DNA of 64,000 nt from Nakamurella leprariae (GTDB taxonomy: Bacteria > Actinomycetota > Actinomycetes > Mycobacteriales > Nakamurellaceae): the NCBI RefSeq assembly GCF_016918035.1, contig NZ_JAERWK010000003.1, forward strand, positions 231,109-295,108, given 5' to 3'. The notes beneath the pieces were generated by a model. That model was not told the origin of the DNA, did no database searches, and was given only the letters and a program-made list of their open reading frames with translations. Shown here in pieces: positions 1 to 10,102 of the stretch; within the stretch, counting starts at the first letter, position 1, and each line of letters begins with the position of its first letter. The translations under genes were made by a program, and so were the position numbers.

Positions 1-2
1 CG

Positions 3-1097
3 TTGCAGCGACCGGACTCCCCGGCCGTCGCCGCCTACGCCGACCAGCACGCAACCCTCGTCGATCTACACCGCTGGCTGCAGTGGCAGCTCGACGAACA
101 GCTCGACGACACCCAGAGCGCCGCGCGGCGGGCCGGGATGAGTCTCGGCGTGCTGCACGACCTGGCCGTGGGCGTCGACCCGGGCGGAGCGGACGCGTGG
201 GCGTTGCAGGACGCCTTCGCCGGCGGGGTCACGGTCGGCGCTCCCCCGGACAGCTACAACCAGGCCGGGCAGGACTGGGGGCAGCCGCCGTGGCGGCCCG
301 ACGCCCTGGCCGAGCTGGCCTACGCACCGCTGCGCGACATGGTGGCCACCATGCTGCGGCACGCCGGCGGCCTGCGCGTCGACCACATCCTCGGGCTGTT
401 CCGGTTGTGGTGGATCCCGGAGGGCCGTCCGCCCACCGAGGGCACCTACGTGCGCTACGACGCCGAGGCGATGCTCGGTGTGCTCGCGCTGGAGGCCTCC
501 CGGGCCGGGGCGCTGGTGGTCGGCGAGGACCTCGGCACAGTGGAGCCGCGGGTGCAGCGGATGCTGGCCGAACTCGGGCTGCTGGGCACATCGATCCTGT
601 TCTTCGAGCGCGACTACGCGGGGGACGGCGCACCGCTGCCCGCGGAGACCTGGCGGGAGTACTGCCTGGCCACGGTGACCACCCACGACCTGCCGCCCAC
701 GGCCGGCTACCTGGCCGGGGAGCACATCCGGTTGCGCGACGAACTGGGCCTGCTGACCCGGCCGGTCGAGGACGAACGCGCCGAGGGCGAGGCGGAGCGG
801 GCGTCCTGGGTGGCGGTGCTGCGTGAGCGCGGGCTGTTGCCCGACGACCGGGAACCCGACTCCGAGGAGCTCGTCGTCGCGCTGCACCGCTTCCTGCTGG
901 CCACGCCGTCCCGGCTGCTCGGGGTGGCGCTACCCGACCTGGTCGGCGATGTCCGCACGCAGAACCAGCCGGGCACCAGCGACGAGTACCCGAACTGGCG
1001 GGTGCCGCTCGCCGGCCCCGACGGCCGGCCGATCTGGTTGGAGGAGATCTTCACCGACCCGCGGGCGGCCCGGCTGGCCGGGCTCTTCGCCGGCTGA
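3..1097 (+). CDS. malQ: 4-alpha-glucanotransferase (amylomaltase), 3' part
   Basis: GH77 amylomaltase, which transfers alpha-1,4-glucan segments between maltodextrins in the cytoplasm. The 5' end lies outside the window, so the 364 visible residues are only the C-terminal half to two thirds of the enzyme (full-length MalQ is usually 500 to 720 aa). Counting from the first visible codon, the nucleophile is D127 (in GLRVDHILGLFRLWWIPEG), the acid/base is E175 (VVGEDLG) and the stabilising Asp is D229 (TTHDLPP). The C-terminal family signature NQPGTSDEYPNW follows. It converges on the rpf-like gene across a strong hairpin. There is no internal stop and the call is secure; only the true start is unknown. 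Confidence 0.95.
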   Translation: MQRPDSPAVAAYADQHATLVDLHRWLQWQLDEQLDDTQSAARRAGMSLGVLHDLAVGVDPGGADAWALQDAFAGGVTVGAPPDSYNQAGQDWGQPPWRPDALAELAYAPLRDMVATMLRHAGGLRVDHILGLFRLWWIPEGRPPTEGTYVRYDAEAMLGVLALEASRAGALVVGEDLGTVEPRVQRMLAELGLLGTSILFFERDYAGDGAPLPAETWREYCLATVTTHDLPPTAGYLAGEHIRLRDELGLLTRPVEDERAEGEAERASWVAVLRERGLLPDDREPDSEELVVALHRFLLATPSRLLGVALPDLVGDVRTQNQPGTSDEYPNWRVPLAGPDGRPIWLEEIFTDPRAARLAGLFAG

Positions 1098-1123
1098 CTC
1101 GGGCTGAGCACTGGGCCGGGACG

Positions 1124-1160
1124 CCGCAACGGCGGGCACCGAGGGTGCCCGCCGTTGCGG
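1124..1160. terminator. Bidirectional terminator hairpin between malQ and rpf-like gene
   Basis: A perfect 17-bp inverted repeat (1124-1140 against 1144-1160) with a 3-nt loop lies 27 bp after the malQ stop and about 100 bp from the stop of the convergent rpf-like gene. There is no T-tract, as is usual in high-GC actinomycetes. The position fits termination from both sides. Confidence 0.75.
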
Positions 1161-1265
1161 GGTGCACTGCTGCGCGACGTCGCAGGCGCCGCTGCCTCCG
1201 GTCCCCCGACCACGGATCAGCAGCGGGGCGCCTCGTCGCGGCCGGGCCTGGGCCCGGCGCCGGCG

Positions 1266-2540
<1,275 letters not shown>

Positions 2541-2647
2541 TCATCCCCGCGGCGATCCTCGACGGGCCGCGCCGAGCAGGATGACCACAGCGACCAGCCC
2601 CAGGACGCCCCGACCCGCCCTGCGCGGCCGAAGGAAGGCCCTCACCG

Positions 2648-3190
2648 ATGAGTCAGACCACCCACTCGTTCGCCGCGACCACCGCCGACGGCCGACCGCA
2701 GCAACTCGCCGACTACGCCGGCCAGGTGCTGCTGATCGTCAACGTGGCCAGCAAGTGCGGCCTGACGCCGCAGTACCAGGGACTGGAGGCACTGCACCGG
2801 GAGTTCGCCGACCAGGGCCTGCAGATCCTCGGGTTCCCGTGCAACCAGTTCGGCGGCCAGGAGCCCGGCACCGACGACGAGATCCAGGAGTTCTGCACCC
2901 GGACCTTCGACGTCACGTTCCCGATCTTCGCCAAGATCGACGTCAACGGCGCGGACGCCGACCCGCTGTACCAGTACCTCCGCTCGGAGGCTCCCGGCGA
3001 CTTCGGCCCGGACGACCCGCTCTATCCGCACATCCAGAACACCCGGCCCGAGGCGATCGGCACCGACGAGATCAAGTGGAACTTCACCAAGTTCCTGATC
3101 GGGCGGGACGGTCGCGTCATCACCCGGTTCGAGCCGACGGTGACGCCCGAGGCGATCAAGGGCGCCGTGCAGGACGCGCTGGCCGGCTGA
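2648..3190 (+). CDS. Glutathione peroxidase-family (thioredoxin-dependent) peroxidase
   Basis: 180-aa thioredoxin-fold peroxidase that reduces hydroperoxides. The peroxidatic Cys is C37 in NVASKCGLTPQY. The other catalytic residues are Q71 (NQFGGQEPG), W144 and N145 (KWNFTKFL). C83 (EFCTRTF) sits where atypical 2-Cys bacterial and plant GPx proteins carry the resolving Cys, so thioredoxin is a more likely electron donor than glutathione, which most actinomycetes lack. The ATG is preceded by AAGGAAGG. The gene stands alone, with its own upstream region shared back-to-back with the rpf promoter. Between 2430 and 2647 I see only two small inverted repeats (2475-2488 and 2506-2520) and no gene. 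Confidence 0.95.
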   Translation: MSQTTHSFAATTADGRPQQLADYAGQVLLIVNVASKCGLTPQYQGLEALHREFADQGLQILGFPCNQFGGQEPGTDDEIQEFCTRTFDVTFPIFAKIDVNGADADPLYQYLRSEAPGDFGPDDPLYPHIQNTRPEAIGTDEIKWNFTKFLIGRDGRVITRFEPTVTPEAIKGAVQDALAG

Positions 3191-3213
3191 ACCGGGCGAC
3201 GTCAGCAGCGCGG

Positions 3214-3250
3214 ACGGCGGGTCGCACCGATCACCGGTGCGGCCCGCCGT
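3214..3250. terminator. Bidirectional terminator between GPx gene and pgi
   Basis: A 16-bp inverted repeat (3214-3229 against 3235-3250) with one G-T mismatch and a 5-nt loop lies between two convergent genes, 23 bp from each stop codon. It would fold in both transcripts. Confidence 0.75.
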
Positions 3251-3273
3251 GCTGTGTCCGGGTGCGTCCCGGC

Positions 3274-4989
3274 TCAGGCCTGGGTGCGGCCGCGACCCTG
3301 CAGGTACCGCGACACCAGGGTGGCCGTGCTGCTGTCCTGGCCGCTGGTGCTCTCCTCGCCGGTGAGCATCGGCGCCAGCTGCTTGGCCATGGCCTTGCCC
3401 AGCTCGACGCCCCACTGGTCGAAGCTGTTGATGCCCCAGATGACGCCCTGCACGAAGGTGATGTGCTCGTAGAGCGCCACCAGCTGGCCGAGCACCGACG
3501 GGGTCAACCGTTGGGCCAGCATCGAGGTGGACGGCCGGTTCCCCGGCATCACCTTGTGCGGCACCACCGCCGCGGCCACGCCCTCGGCCGCGATCTCGTC
3601 GGCCGTCTTGCCGAAGGCCAGCGCCGCGCTCTGCGCGAAGTAGTTCGACATGAACAGGTCGTGCACGTCGACCGGCGTGGTCGCACCGGGCGCATCGGCA
3701 TCGGTCAGCTCGTGGTTGGGCTCGATGAACCCGATGAAGTCGGCCGGGATGATCCGGGTGCCCTGGTGGATCAGCTGGTAGAAGGCGTGCTGTCCGTTGG
3801 TGCCGGGCTCCCCCCAGAACACCTCACCGGTGGGCACCTGCACCGGTGAGCCGTCCAACCGCACCGACTTCCCGTTGCTCTCCATGGTCAGCTGCTGCAG
3901 GTAGGCCGGGAAGCGCAGCAGGTACTGCGAGTACGGCAGCACCGCATGGCTCTGCGCCCCGAAGAAGTCGACGTACCAGACGTTGAGCAGCCCGAGCAGC
4001 ACCGGCGCGTTCCCGGCGAACGGCTCGGTGCGGAAGTGCTCGTCCATGGCGCGGAAGCCGGCCAGCATCTCGCCGTACTGGTCCGGTCCGATGGCCAGCA
4101 TCAGCGACAGGCCCACCGCGGAGTCGAACGAGTACCGCCCCCCGACCCAGTCCCAGAACCCGAACATGTTGTCGGTGTCGATGCCGAACTCGGACACCAG
4201 GTCGGCGTTGGTGGACACGGCCACGAAGTGCTTGGCCACCGCATCGGCGGCGGCCGGATCGTCGAGACCAGCACCGGTGCGCAGCCCTTCGGTCAGCCAG
4301 GTCCGGGCCAGGCGCGCATTGGTCAGCGTCTCCAGGGTGGAGAACGTCTTGGACGCAACGATGAAGAGCGTCGACGCGGGGTCGAGATCGCGCGTTTTCT
4401 CGAAGATGTCGGTCGGGTCGATGTTGGAGACGAAGCGGCACTCCAGCTCTCTCATGGCGTACTGCTTGAGGGCCTCGTGAGCCATGACCGGACCGAGGTC
4501 CGAGCCACCGATGCCGATGTTGACGACAGCACGGATGCGCTTGCCGGTGGCACCGGTCCAGCGGCCGGTGCGGACCGCGTCGGCGAAGGCACCCATGCGG
4601 TCGAGCACCTCGTGCACCTCGGCCACCACGTCCTGGCCGTCGACGGTCAACTCGGCGGTGCGCGGCAATCGCAGCGCGGTGTGCAGCACGGCCCGGTCCT
4701 CGGTGACGTTGATGTGCGCACCGGCGAACATGGCGTCGATCCGCTCCCGCAGGCCGGCCGCCTCGGCCAGGTCCAGCAGCAGCGACACGGTCTGCCGGGT
4801 GATGCGGTGCTTGGCGTAGTCGACGGTCAGGTCGGCCGCCTGGACGACCAGTTCGGATCCGCGGTCCGGGTCCTGGGCGAACAACTCACGCAGGTGCAGT
4901 CCCTCGACCTCGGCGAAGTGCTGCTGCAGCGCCGACCACTGCGGCGAACCGGCGGTGTCGAACACCGCCGGCACGGGACTGGGGTTCAC
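3274..4989 (-). CDS. pgi: Glucose-6-phosphate isomerase
   Basis: 571-aa cytoplasmic enzyme interconverting glucose-6-phosphate and fructose-6-phosphate. Typical signatures are [13 protein letters not shown], the phosphate-binding SIS loop [38 protein letters not shown] with the catalytic Glu, [12 protein letters not shown] with the catalytic His, and [12 protein letters not shown] with the C-terminal Lys. The length is normal for the long bacterial form. The GTG at 4989 was chosen because a perfect AGGAGG lies 7 to 8 nt upstream; the frame continues further up without homology. It is divergent from the enoyl-CoA hydratase gene, sharing about 200 bp of upstream DNA. Confidence 0.97.
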   Translation of the reverse strand: MNPSPVPAVFDTAGSPQWSALQQHFAEVEGLHLRELFAQDPDRGSELVVQAADLTVDYAKHRITRQTVSLLLDLAEAAGLRERIDAMFAGAHINVTEDRAVLHTALRLPRTAELTVDGQDVVAEVHEVLDRMGAFADAVRTGRWTGATGKRIRAVVNIGIGGSDLGPVMAHEALKQYAMRELECRFVSNIDPTDIFEKTRDLDPASTLFIVASKTFSTLETLTNARLARTWLTEGLRTGAGLDDPAAADAVAKHFVAVSTNADLVSEFGIDTDNMFGFWDWVGGRYSFDSAVGLSLMLAIGPDQYGEMLAGFRAMDEHFRTEPFAGNAPVLLGLLNVWYVDFFGAQSHAVLPYSQYLLRFPAYLQQLTMESNGKSVRLDGSPVQVPTGEVFWGEPGTNGQHAFYQLIHQGTRIIPADFIGFIEPNHELTDADAPGATTPVDVHDLFMSNYFAQSAALAFGKTADEIAAEGVAAAVVPHKVMPGNRPSTSMLAQRLTPSVLGQLVALYEHITFVQGVIWGINSFDQWGVELGKAMAKQLAPMLTGEESTSGQDSSTATLVSRYLQGRGRTQA

Positions 4990-5189
4990 GGCTGGCCTCC
5001 TGGCTGGCTCGGTGGGTCCGATCGGTCGGTCCGGTGCGACGGGAGTCGCACCGCGGACGCGCCGGTGCATCCTCCGACACGCTCGGTGACGCCCCAGTGT
5101 GGGCGCCCTCCCCGGCGCGGCGCACGCCGGGGCCGCTCCGGGCCGTCGCTCACCGAGCGCGCACCAGGCCCGCACTAGGCTGCTTCCCC

Positions 5190-5969
5190 GTGTCGGACGA
5201 GTTGCTGGTGACCCACACCGACGGGATCGTGCAGGTGGTCCTGAACCGGCCCCACCGGCACAACGCCCTCACCCACGCCATGGTCGCCGAGCTGCACGAG
5301 CTGATCACCGACCTCGCCGCGGACCGCACCGCCCGGGTGCTGGTGCTGCGCGGGGCCGGCGGTCGGGCGTTCGCGGCCGGCAACGACATCGCCGACTTCC
5401 TGGAGCACGAACCGGTCGCCCACCAGGACCGGACCGGCGCCCTGGTGCAGGCCCTGTTCGCGCTGCCCCAGGTGACGGTGGCCGCGGTGGACGGGGTGTG
5501 CGCCGGGGGTGGCCTGGCCCTGGCCTCCCACTGCGACCTGCGACTGGCCACCCGCCGCTCGCGGTTCGGCTACCCGGTGGCCCGGACCCTGGGCAACGCG
5601 CTGCCCACCGCCCTGCTGGCCCGCTGCGCCGCCGTGTTCGGCGAGCCACTGACCCGGGAGATGCTGCTCACCGCCCGGCTGGTCCCGGCCGACCGCGCGC
5701 ACGGGGTCGGCGCGCTCACCGACCTGGTGGACGACGCGACGGCACTGGAGGAGGCCCTGGCCTCGCTGCTGGCCGACCTGGAGCCGCTGTCCGGCGCCAC
5801 CATCCGGGCGACCAAGGCGCAACTGCTCACCCAGGCCCAGCGGCTGACCGCGCTCACCGTTGATGCCGAGCAGGACCACGAGCTGGTGCGCCAGGCCTAC
5901 GCCGGGGCCGACTTCACCGAGGGCGTGCGCGCGTTCCTGGCCAAGGAACGCCCGGCCTTCGAGCGCTGA
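5190..5969 (+). CDS. Enoyl-CoA hydratase/isomerase family protein
   Basis: 259-aa crotonase-fold protein. The first oxyanion-hole segment is [14 protein letters not shown] and the second is [19 protein letters not shown]. The residue aligned with the first catalytic Glu of true hydratases is in the [13 protein letters not shown] region and is not a clear Glu, so hydration of enoyl-CoA is uncertain and another crotonase activity is possible. The GTG at 5190 is 8 nt after TAGGCT (5176-5181), a -10 box placed for a leaderless transcript. Neighbours (pgi, glpX) are sugar genes and give no pathway hint. Confidence 0.85.
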   Translation: MSDELLVTHTDGIVQVVLNRPHRHNALTHAMVAELHELITDLAADRTARVLVLRGAGGRAFAAGNDIADFLEHEPVAHQDRTGALVQALFALPQVTVAAVDGVCAGGGLALASHCDLRLATRRSRFGYPVARTLGNALPTALLARCAAVFGEPLTREMLLTARLVPADRAHGVGALTDLVDDATALEEALASLLADLEPLSGATIRATKAQLLTQAQRLTALTVDAEQDHELVRQAYAGADFTEGVRAFLAKERPAFER

Positions 5970-6149
5970 ACCGACTGGACCCCAGCCGGGTGCGGCGCAC
6001 ACCCGGCCGATATCCTGGCCAGGCGCCGACGTCGTCCTGTCGGCCCCCGATCGCCGGCCGGTCCCGCCGTCCGGCCGCGGATGGGCACGGAGTTCGGCGC
6101 CCGAGGGTCGTCGATCCGGACCCGCCCGCCTCGTCCAGGGAGTTCGATC

Positions 6150-7148
6150 ATGCAGTCCGCCGTGAATCTCGATCCGGAGCGGAACCTGGCCCTGGACCTC
6201 GTCCGGGCGACCGAGGCCGCCGCCATCGCCGCCGTGCGGCACCTGGGCCGCGGGGACAAGAACCTGGTCGACGGCGCGGCGGTGGACGCGATGCGCCCCA
6301 TCCTGGGCGGCGTCTCCATGCGTGGCACCGTCGTCATCGGCGAGGGCGAGAAGGACGACGCCCCCATGCTCTTCAACGGCGAGCAGGTCGGCAACGGCAC
6401 CGGCCCGGAGGTCGACATCGCGGTCGACCCGGTCGACGGCACCACGCTGACGGCCAAGGCGATGCCGAACGCGCTGGCCGTGGTCGCCCTGGCCGAGCGC
6501 GGCTCGATGCTGGACCCGGGCCCGGTCTTCTACATGGAGAAGCTGGCCGTCAGCGGTGATTTCGCCGACGCGGTCGACTTCGAGGCGCCGATCGAGCGCA
6601 ACCTCAAGTGGATCGCCAAGGCCAAGGGCGTGGCCGTCGAGGACCTCGCCGTGTGCATCCTGGACCGCCCGCGGCACGCCGACCTGGTCGACCGGATCCG
6701 CAAGGCCGGCTCGCGCATCAAGTTCATCCTGGACGGCGACGTGGCCGGCGCCATCCTGGCCGCCGACCCGGACCACGACGTCGACCTGCTCGTCGGCGTC
6801 GGCGGCACGCCGGAGGGCGTCATCGCCGCCTGCGCGCTCAAGTGCATGGGCGGGGCCATCTTCGGCCGGCTCAAGCCCGACGACGACGACATGCGCCAGC
6901 GCGCCGTCGACGCGGGCTACGACGTCGACAAAGTGCTCACCATCGACGATCTCGTCGCCGGCGACAACGTCTTCTTCGCCGCCACCGGCGTCACCGACGG
7001 TGAGCTGCTCAAGGGCGTGCAGTACCGCAAGGGCGAGGTGTGGACGCAGTCGCTGTCCATGCGGTCCCGATCCCGGGCCCGCCGGCTGGTCGACACCCGG
7101 CACAACCTCGAGCGGTCCAACCTGATCGTGCGGCCGTCCGGCAACTGA
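6150..7148 (+). CDS. glpX: Class II fructose-1,6-bisphosphatase
   Basis: 332-aa gluconeogenic phosphatase of the GlpX type, the usual FBPase of actinomycetes. Metal- and substrate-binding signatures are VIGEGEKDDAPMLFNGE, DIAVDPVDGTTLTAK and, further on, FILDGDVAGAI and GVGGTPEGVIAACALK. Length matches the family. The ATG at 6150 follows CCAGGGAG; an in-frame ATG at 6081 has no ribosome binding site and adds no conserved sequence. Its occurrence near pgi fits central sugar metabolism. The 17-bp tandem repeats begin right after its stop codon. Confidence 0.96.
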   Translation: MQSAVNLDPERNLALDLVRATEAAAIAAVRHLGRGDKNLVDGAAVDAMRPILGGVSMRGTVVIGEGEKDDAPMLFNGEQVGNGTGPEVDIAVDPVDGTTLTAKAMPNALAVVALAERGSMLDPGPVFYMEKLAVSGDFADAVDFEAPIERNLKWIAKAKGVAVEDLAVCILDRPRHADLVDRIRKAGSRIKFILDGDVAGAILAADPDHDVDLLVGVGGTPEGVIAACALKCMGGAIFGRLKPDDDDMRQRAVDAGYDVDKVLTIDDLVAGDNVFFAATGVTDGELLKGVQYRKGEVWTQSLSMRSRSRARRLVDTRHNLERSNLIVRPSGN

Positions 7149-7149
7149 T

Positions 7150-7217
7150 CGTCCGGTGCACGGTGTCGTCCGGTGCACGGTGTCGTCCGGTACGCGGTGT
7201 CGTCCGGTGCACGGTGG
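7150..7217. repeat. Four 17-bp tandem repeats between glpX and the glgC-like pseudogene
   Basis: Four head-to-tail 17-bp units (7150-7166, 7167-7183, 7184-7200, 7201-7217). Units 1 and 2 are identical, CGTCCGGTGCACGGTGT; unit 3 differs at a few central bases and unit 4 only at the last base. The core GTGCAC is palindromic. The array starts two bases after the glpX stop. Confidence 0.9.
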
Positions 7218-7236
7218 GAGCGGGCAGGATGGACCG

Positions 7237-8243
7237 ATGCCCCCTCCCACCGTGTTGTGCATCGTCCTGGCCGGTGGATCCGGCGCCGGCTCGGCCCGCT
7301 GACCGACGGCCGGGCCAAGCCGTCCCTGCCGGTGGGCGGGCACCACCGGCTGATCGACATCGCCCTGTCCAACGCGGCCCACAGCGGGCTGTCGGACGTC
7401 TGGGTGCTGGTGTGCAGCGCCGACCACCTGGTGCTGATCGACCATCGGCCGGTCATCGCCGAACACCTGGACACCGGGGCCGATGCCACCGTGGTGACCA
7501 CCGAGGTGACGACGGACGCCGACGCCGCGCGGGCCATGGTGGTGCAGGACACCGACGGGCGGGGCACCGCGGTGGACGACAAGCCGGAGCACCCGGCCGG
7601 GCACGTCGTCGGCACCGAGATCTTCCTGTACCGGCCCGACCGGCTCGGCGCGGTCCTGCACGAGCTGGTCGGTCAGGACGAAGATCTCGGCGACCACGGC
7701 GACCGGCTCATCCCGGCGCTGGTCGCCGACGCCTCCGTCCGCGCCGTCCGGCACGACGGTCACTGGCGGGATCTGGGCACGCCGGAGGCCTATCTGGACG
7801 GTCAGCTGGCGCTGCTCGCCGATCCCCCGCCGCTGCGGCTGGACGACCCGCGGTGGCCGGTGCTCACCTCGATGCCGGTGCGCGCTCCGGCCCGGATCGA
7901 GCGCACCGCCGAGCTGGACAGGACCTGGGTGTCACCGGGCGCTGCGGTCGCCGGCACCGTGATCAACTCGATCGTCGGACCGGGCGCCCGGGTGGCGGCC
8001 GGGGCGGAGGTCCGGGACAGCGTGCTGATGGCCGACGCGGTCGTCGAGCCCGGGGCGCGGGTGGTGCGGTCGGTGCTGGCCGAGCAGGTGGTCGTCGGGC
8101 GGGATGCCCGGCTGGCGGGTACCACCGCGGATCCGGTCCTGGTCGGCACCGGCCACCGGGTGGACGCGCAGGCCCGGGTCGACGCCGGCGCCCAGCTGGA
8201 TCCGGCCGAGCGGCCCCGGCGGCCGACCCGGGATCACGACTGA
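7237..8243 (+). pseudogene. Decayed glucose-1-phosphate adenylyltransferase-family (GlgC-like) gene
   Basis: The ATG at 7237 opens a frame reading VLCIVLAGGSGA that stops at 7300. A frame shifted by one base from about 7286 continues as RLGPLTDGRAKPSLPVGGHHRLIDIALSN and runs open to 8243. Joined, they rebuild the GlgC motif GGxGxRLxPLTxxRAKP, so one base is missing near 7285-7287. Downstream, VWVLV is followed at once by SADHLVLIDHRPVIAEH, whereas relatives carry roughly 60 more residues there, including the glucose-phosphate region, so there is also an internal deletion. The C-terminal left-handed beta-helix and the YWRDLG-like motif (HWRDLGTPEAYL) are intact. A sequencing error could explain the frameshift but not the deletion. 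Likely a dying paralogue of glgC; activity is not expected. Confidence 0.75.
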
Positions 8244-8249
8244 CCGGCG

Positions 8250-8930
8250 TCAGCCCTCCCGGTCGACGGTGGTCCCGGGGTCCGGGGGTGTGACACCGCG
8301 CAGCCGGCCGACCAGCGCGCGGATCTCGTCCATGATCACGTCGGTGAGCTCCCGGGCCGCGGCGGTGTCCGTCCGCCCGGCCCACCGCGTCCGGTCGATG
8401 GGCGCCCCGACCACCAGCTTGACGGTGTGCCGGTGCCACAGGTGCCGGGCGCCGGGTCGGGCACCCCACTGCCCGACCGGGATCAACGGCGCAGCCGGGA
8501 ACCGCAGCGCCAGCCGCGCGGCACCACTGCGGCCGGGGCCCGGCCACAGGTCCGGGTCGCGGGTGATCCGGCCCTCCGGGTACAGCACGACCAGGTGACC
8601 GCGACCCAGCTCGGCGGCCGCCGCCTCCACCGCCGCCGCCGCCGCGGCGCTCCCCCGCTGCACCGGGATCTGCCGGGCGATCCGCAGCAACCGACCCACC
8701 ACGGGCCAGGCGAACGCCCGATCCATGATCAGGAAGTGCGGGAACCGGCGGTGGGTCACCACCATCCGCGCCACGGCCAGCGTCTCGGTGGTGGCCAGGT
8801 GGTTCACCACCAGCACGGCCGGGCCGCGGCGCGGGACGACCGGGCTGCGCGCGTACCGCAACCGGTGCACCACGGTGCCTGCCACCACCACGACGGCGGC
8901 GCCGACGACGGTCCGGACCGGACGTTCCAC
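8250..8930 (-). CDS. 1-acyl-sn-glycerol-3-phosphate acyltransferase-like protein (PlsC family)
   Basis: 226-aa membrane-associated acyltransferase that would transfer an acyl chain to a lysophospholipid or similar acceptor. One N-terminal hydrophobic segment (residues 8-22) is followed by the LPLAT motifs: block I VNHLATTE, block II around FAWPVVGRLLR, and block III LYPEGRIT. In block I the usual H-x4-D reads H44-x4-E49, a conservative but unusual change at a catalytic position. The GTG at 8930 was chosen because GGGAGG lies 7 nt upstream. Its stop is 6 bp from the end of the convergent glgC-like pseudogene. Confidence 0.85.
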   Translation of the reverse strand: MERPVRTVVGAAVVVVAGTVVHRLRYARSPVVPRRGPAVLVVNHLATTETLAVARMVVTHRRFPHFLIMDRAFAWPVVGRLLRIARQIPVQRGSAAAAAAVEAAAAELGRGHLVVLYPEGRITRDPDLWPGPGRSGAARLALRFPAAPLIPVGQWGARPGARHLWHRHTVKLVVGAPIDRTRWAGRTDTAAARELTDVIMDEIRALVGRLRGVTPPDPGTTVDREG

Positions 8931-9059
8931 TGACGTGCCTCCCAGCCGCTGCCTCACACCGGACCAGCGCGCCCGGCTGCGCCGACCGGGGGCGGACGGC
9001 GGGTAGCGTGGCCCGGTGATCGGGCTCGTCCGTTCCGTCCCCGGGCAGGCAGGACGATC

Positions 9060-10040
9060 ATGACAAGCCGCCCGTCCCGACCGCTGGAGCGCCCCGCGTT
9101 GAGCACGTCCCCCGCCGCCCGTCAACCCGGCTCCCCGACCCCGGCGGCCGGTCGGTTGCCGGGCCAGCAGCGTGACCTGGGTGCACCCGGCCACTCCTTC
9201 GTGCTCACACTGTCCTGCGCCGACCGGCGCGGCATCGTCTGGTCAGTGTCCGGTTTGCTGGCCGAGGCGGGCTGCAGCATCGTGGATTCCCAGCAGTTCG
9301 GGGACGCCTCGACCGGGCAGTTCTTCATGCGGGTGCACGTCCGCCGGGAGATCGGCCCCATCCCCCTCGGTGAGTTGGAGGCCGTCGTCGAGCCGCTGGC
9401 CCGCGAGTTCGGGATGACCTGGCAACTGCACGACACGGCGGTGCCCGACCGGCTGGTGGTGATGGTGTCCCAGCAGGGCCACTGCCTCAACGACCTGCTG
9501 TTCCGGGCCCGGTCCGGGACGCTGCCGGCCACCATCGCCGCGGTGGTGTCCAACCATCCCGACTTCCGCGACCTGGCCGAGTGGCACGGTGTGCCGTTCC
9601 ACCACATCCCGGTCACCGCCGACACCAAGCCGCAGGCCGAGGACGCGCTGCGGGAGGTGCTCACCGAGTACCGCGCCGACACCATCGTGCTGGCCCGGTA
9701 CATGCAGGTGCTCTCCGACCGGCTGTGCCGCGAGCACGAGGGCCGCATCATCAACATCCACCACAGCCTGCTGCCCAGCTTCAAGGGTGCCCGGCCCTAC
9801 GCGCAGGCCTACGACCGTGGCGTCAAGGTCATCGGCGCGACGGCGCACTACGTGACGGCCGAGCTGGACGAGGGCCCGATCATCGAGCAGGACTTCGTCC
9901 GGGTCGACCACTCCCACGACCCGGCTGACCTGGCCGCCCGCGGCCGCGACCTGGAGGCCCTCGCCCTGGCCCGCGCCGTCACCTGGCACAGCGAGCACCG
10001 GGTGCTGCGGTACGGGGTCAAGACGGTCGTGTTCACCTGA
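9060..10040 (+). CDS. purU: Formyltetrahydrofolate deformylase
   Basis: 326-aa enzyme hydrolysing 10-formyl-THF to THF and formate, which feeds PurT-type purine synthesis and balances one-carbon pools. Residues 46-115 form an N-terminal ACT domain, and residues 130-320 the formyltransferase fold, with catalytic N232 and H234 in IINIHHSLLPSFKG and D270 in ELDEGPIIEQ. It carries an N-terminal extension of about 40 residues rich in Pro and Arg that PurU proteins do not need, so the true start may be further in. The ATG is preceded by GGCAGGA, and TAGCGT at 9004 is a likely -10 box. Confidence 0.95.
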   Translation: MTSRPSRPLERPALSTSPAARQPGSPTPAAGRLPGQQRDLGAPGHSFVLTLSCADRRGIVWSVSGLLAEAGCSIVDSQQFGDASTGQFFMRVHVRREIGPIPLGELEAVVEPLAREFGMTWQLHDTAVPDRLVVMVSQQGHCLNDLLFRARSGTLPATIAAVVSNHPDFRDLAEWHGVPFHHIPVTADTKPQAEDALREVLTEYRADTIVLARYMQVLSDRLCREHEGRIINIHHSLLPSFKGARPYAQAYDRGVKVIGATAHYVTAELDEGPIIEQDFVRVDHSHDPADLAARGRDLEALALARAVTWHSEHRVLRYGVKTVVFT

Positions 10041-10102
10041 ACGGAGTCCCCGGATGTCCGGCGAGCGCGCTCGTGCTCGACCTCTGGACGGGCGCCGAGC
10101 CC

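Noticed and set aside
7150..7217. CRISPR-like array
   Set aside because: Units are contiguous with no spacers. The same holds for the arrays at 24035, 41389 and 49047.
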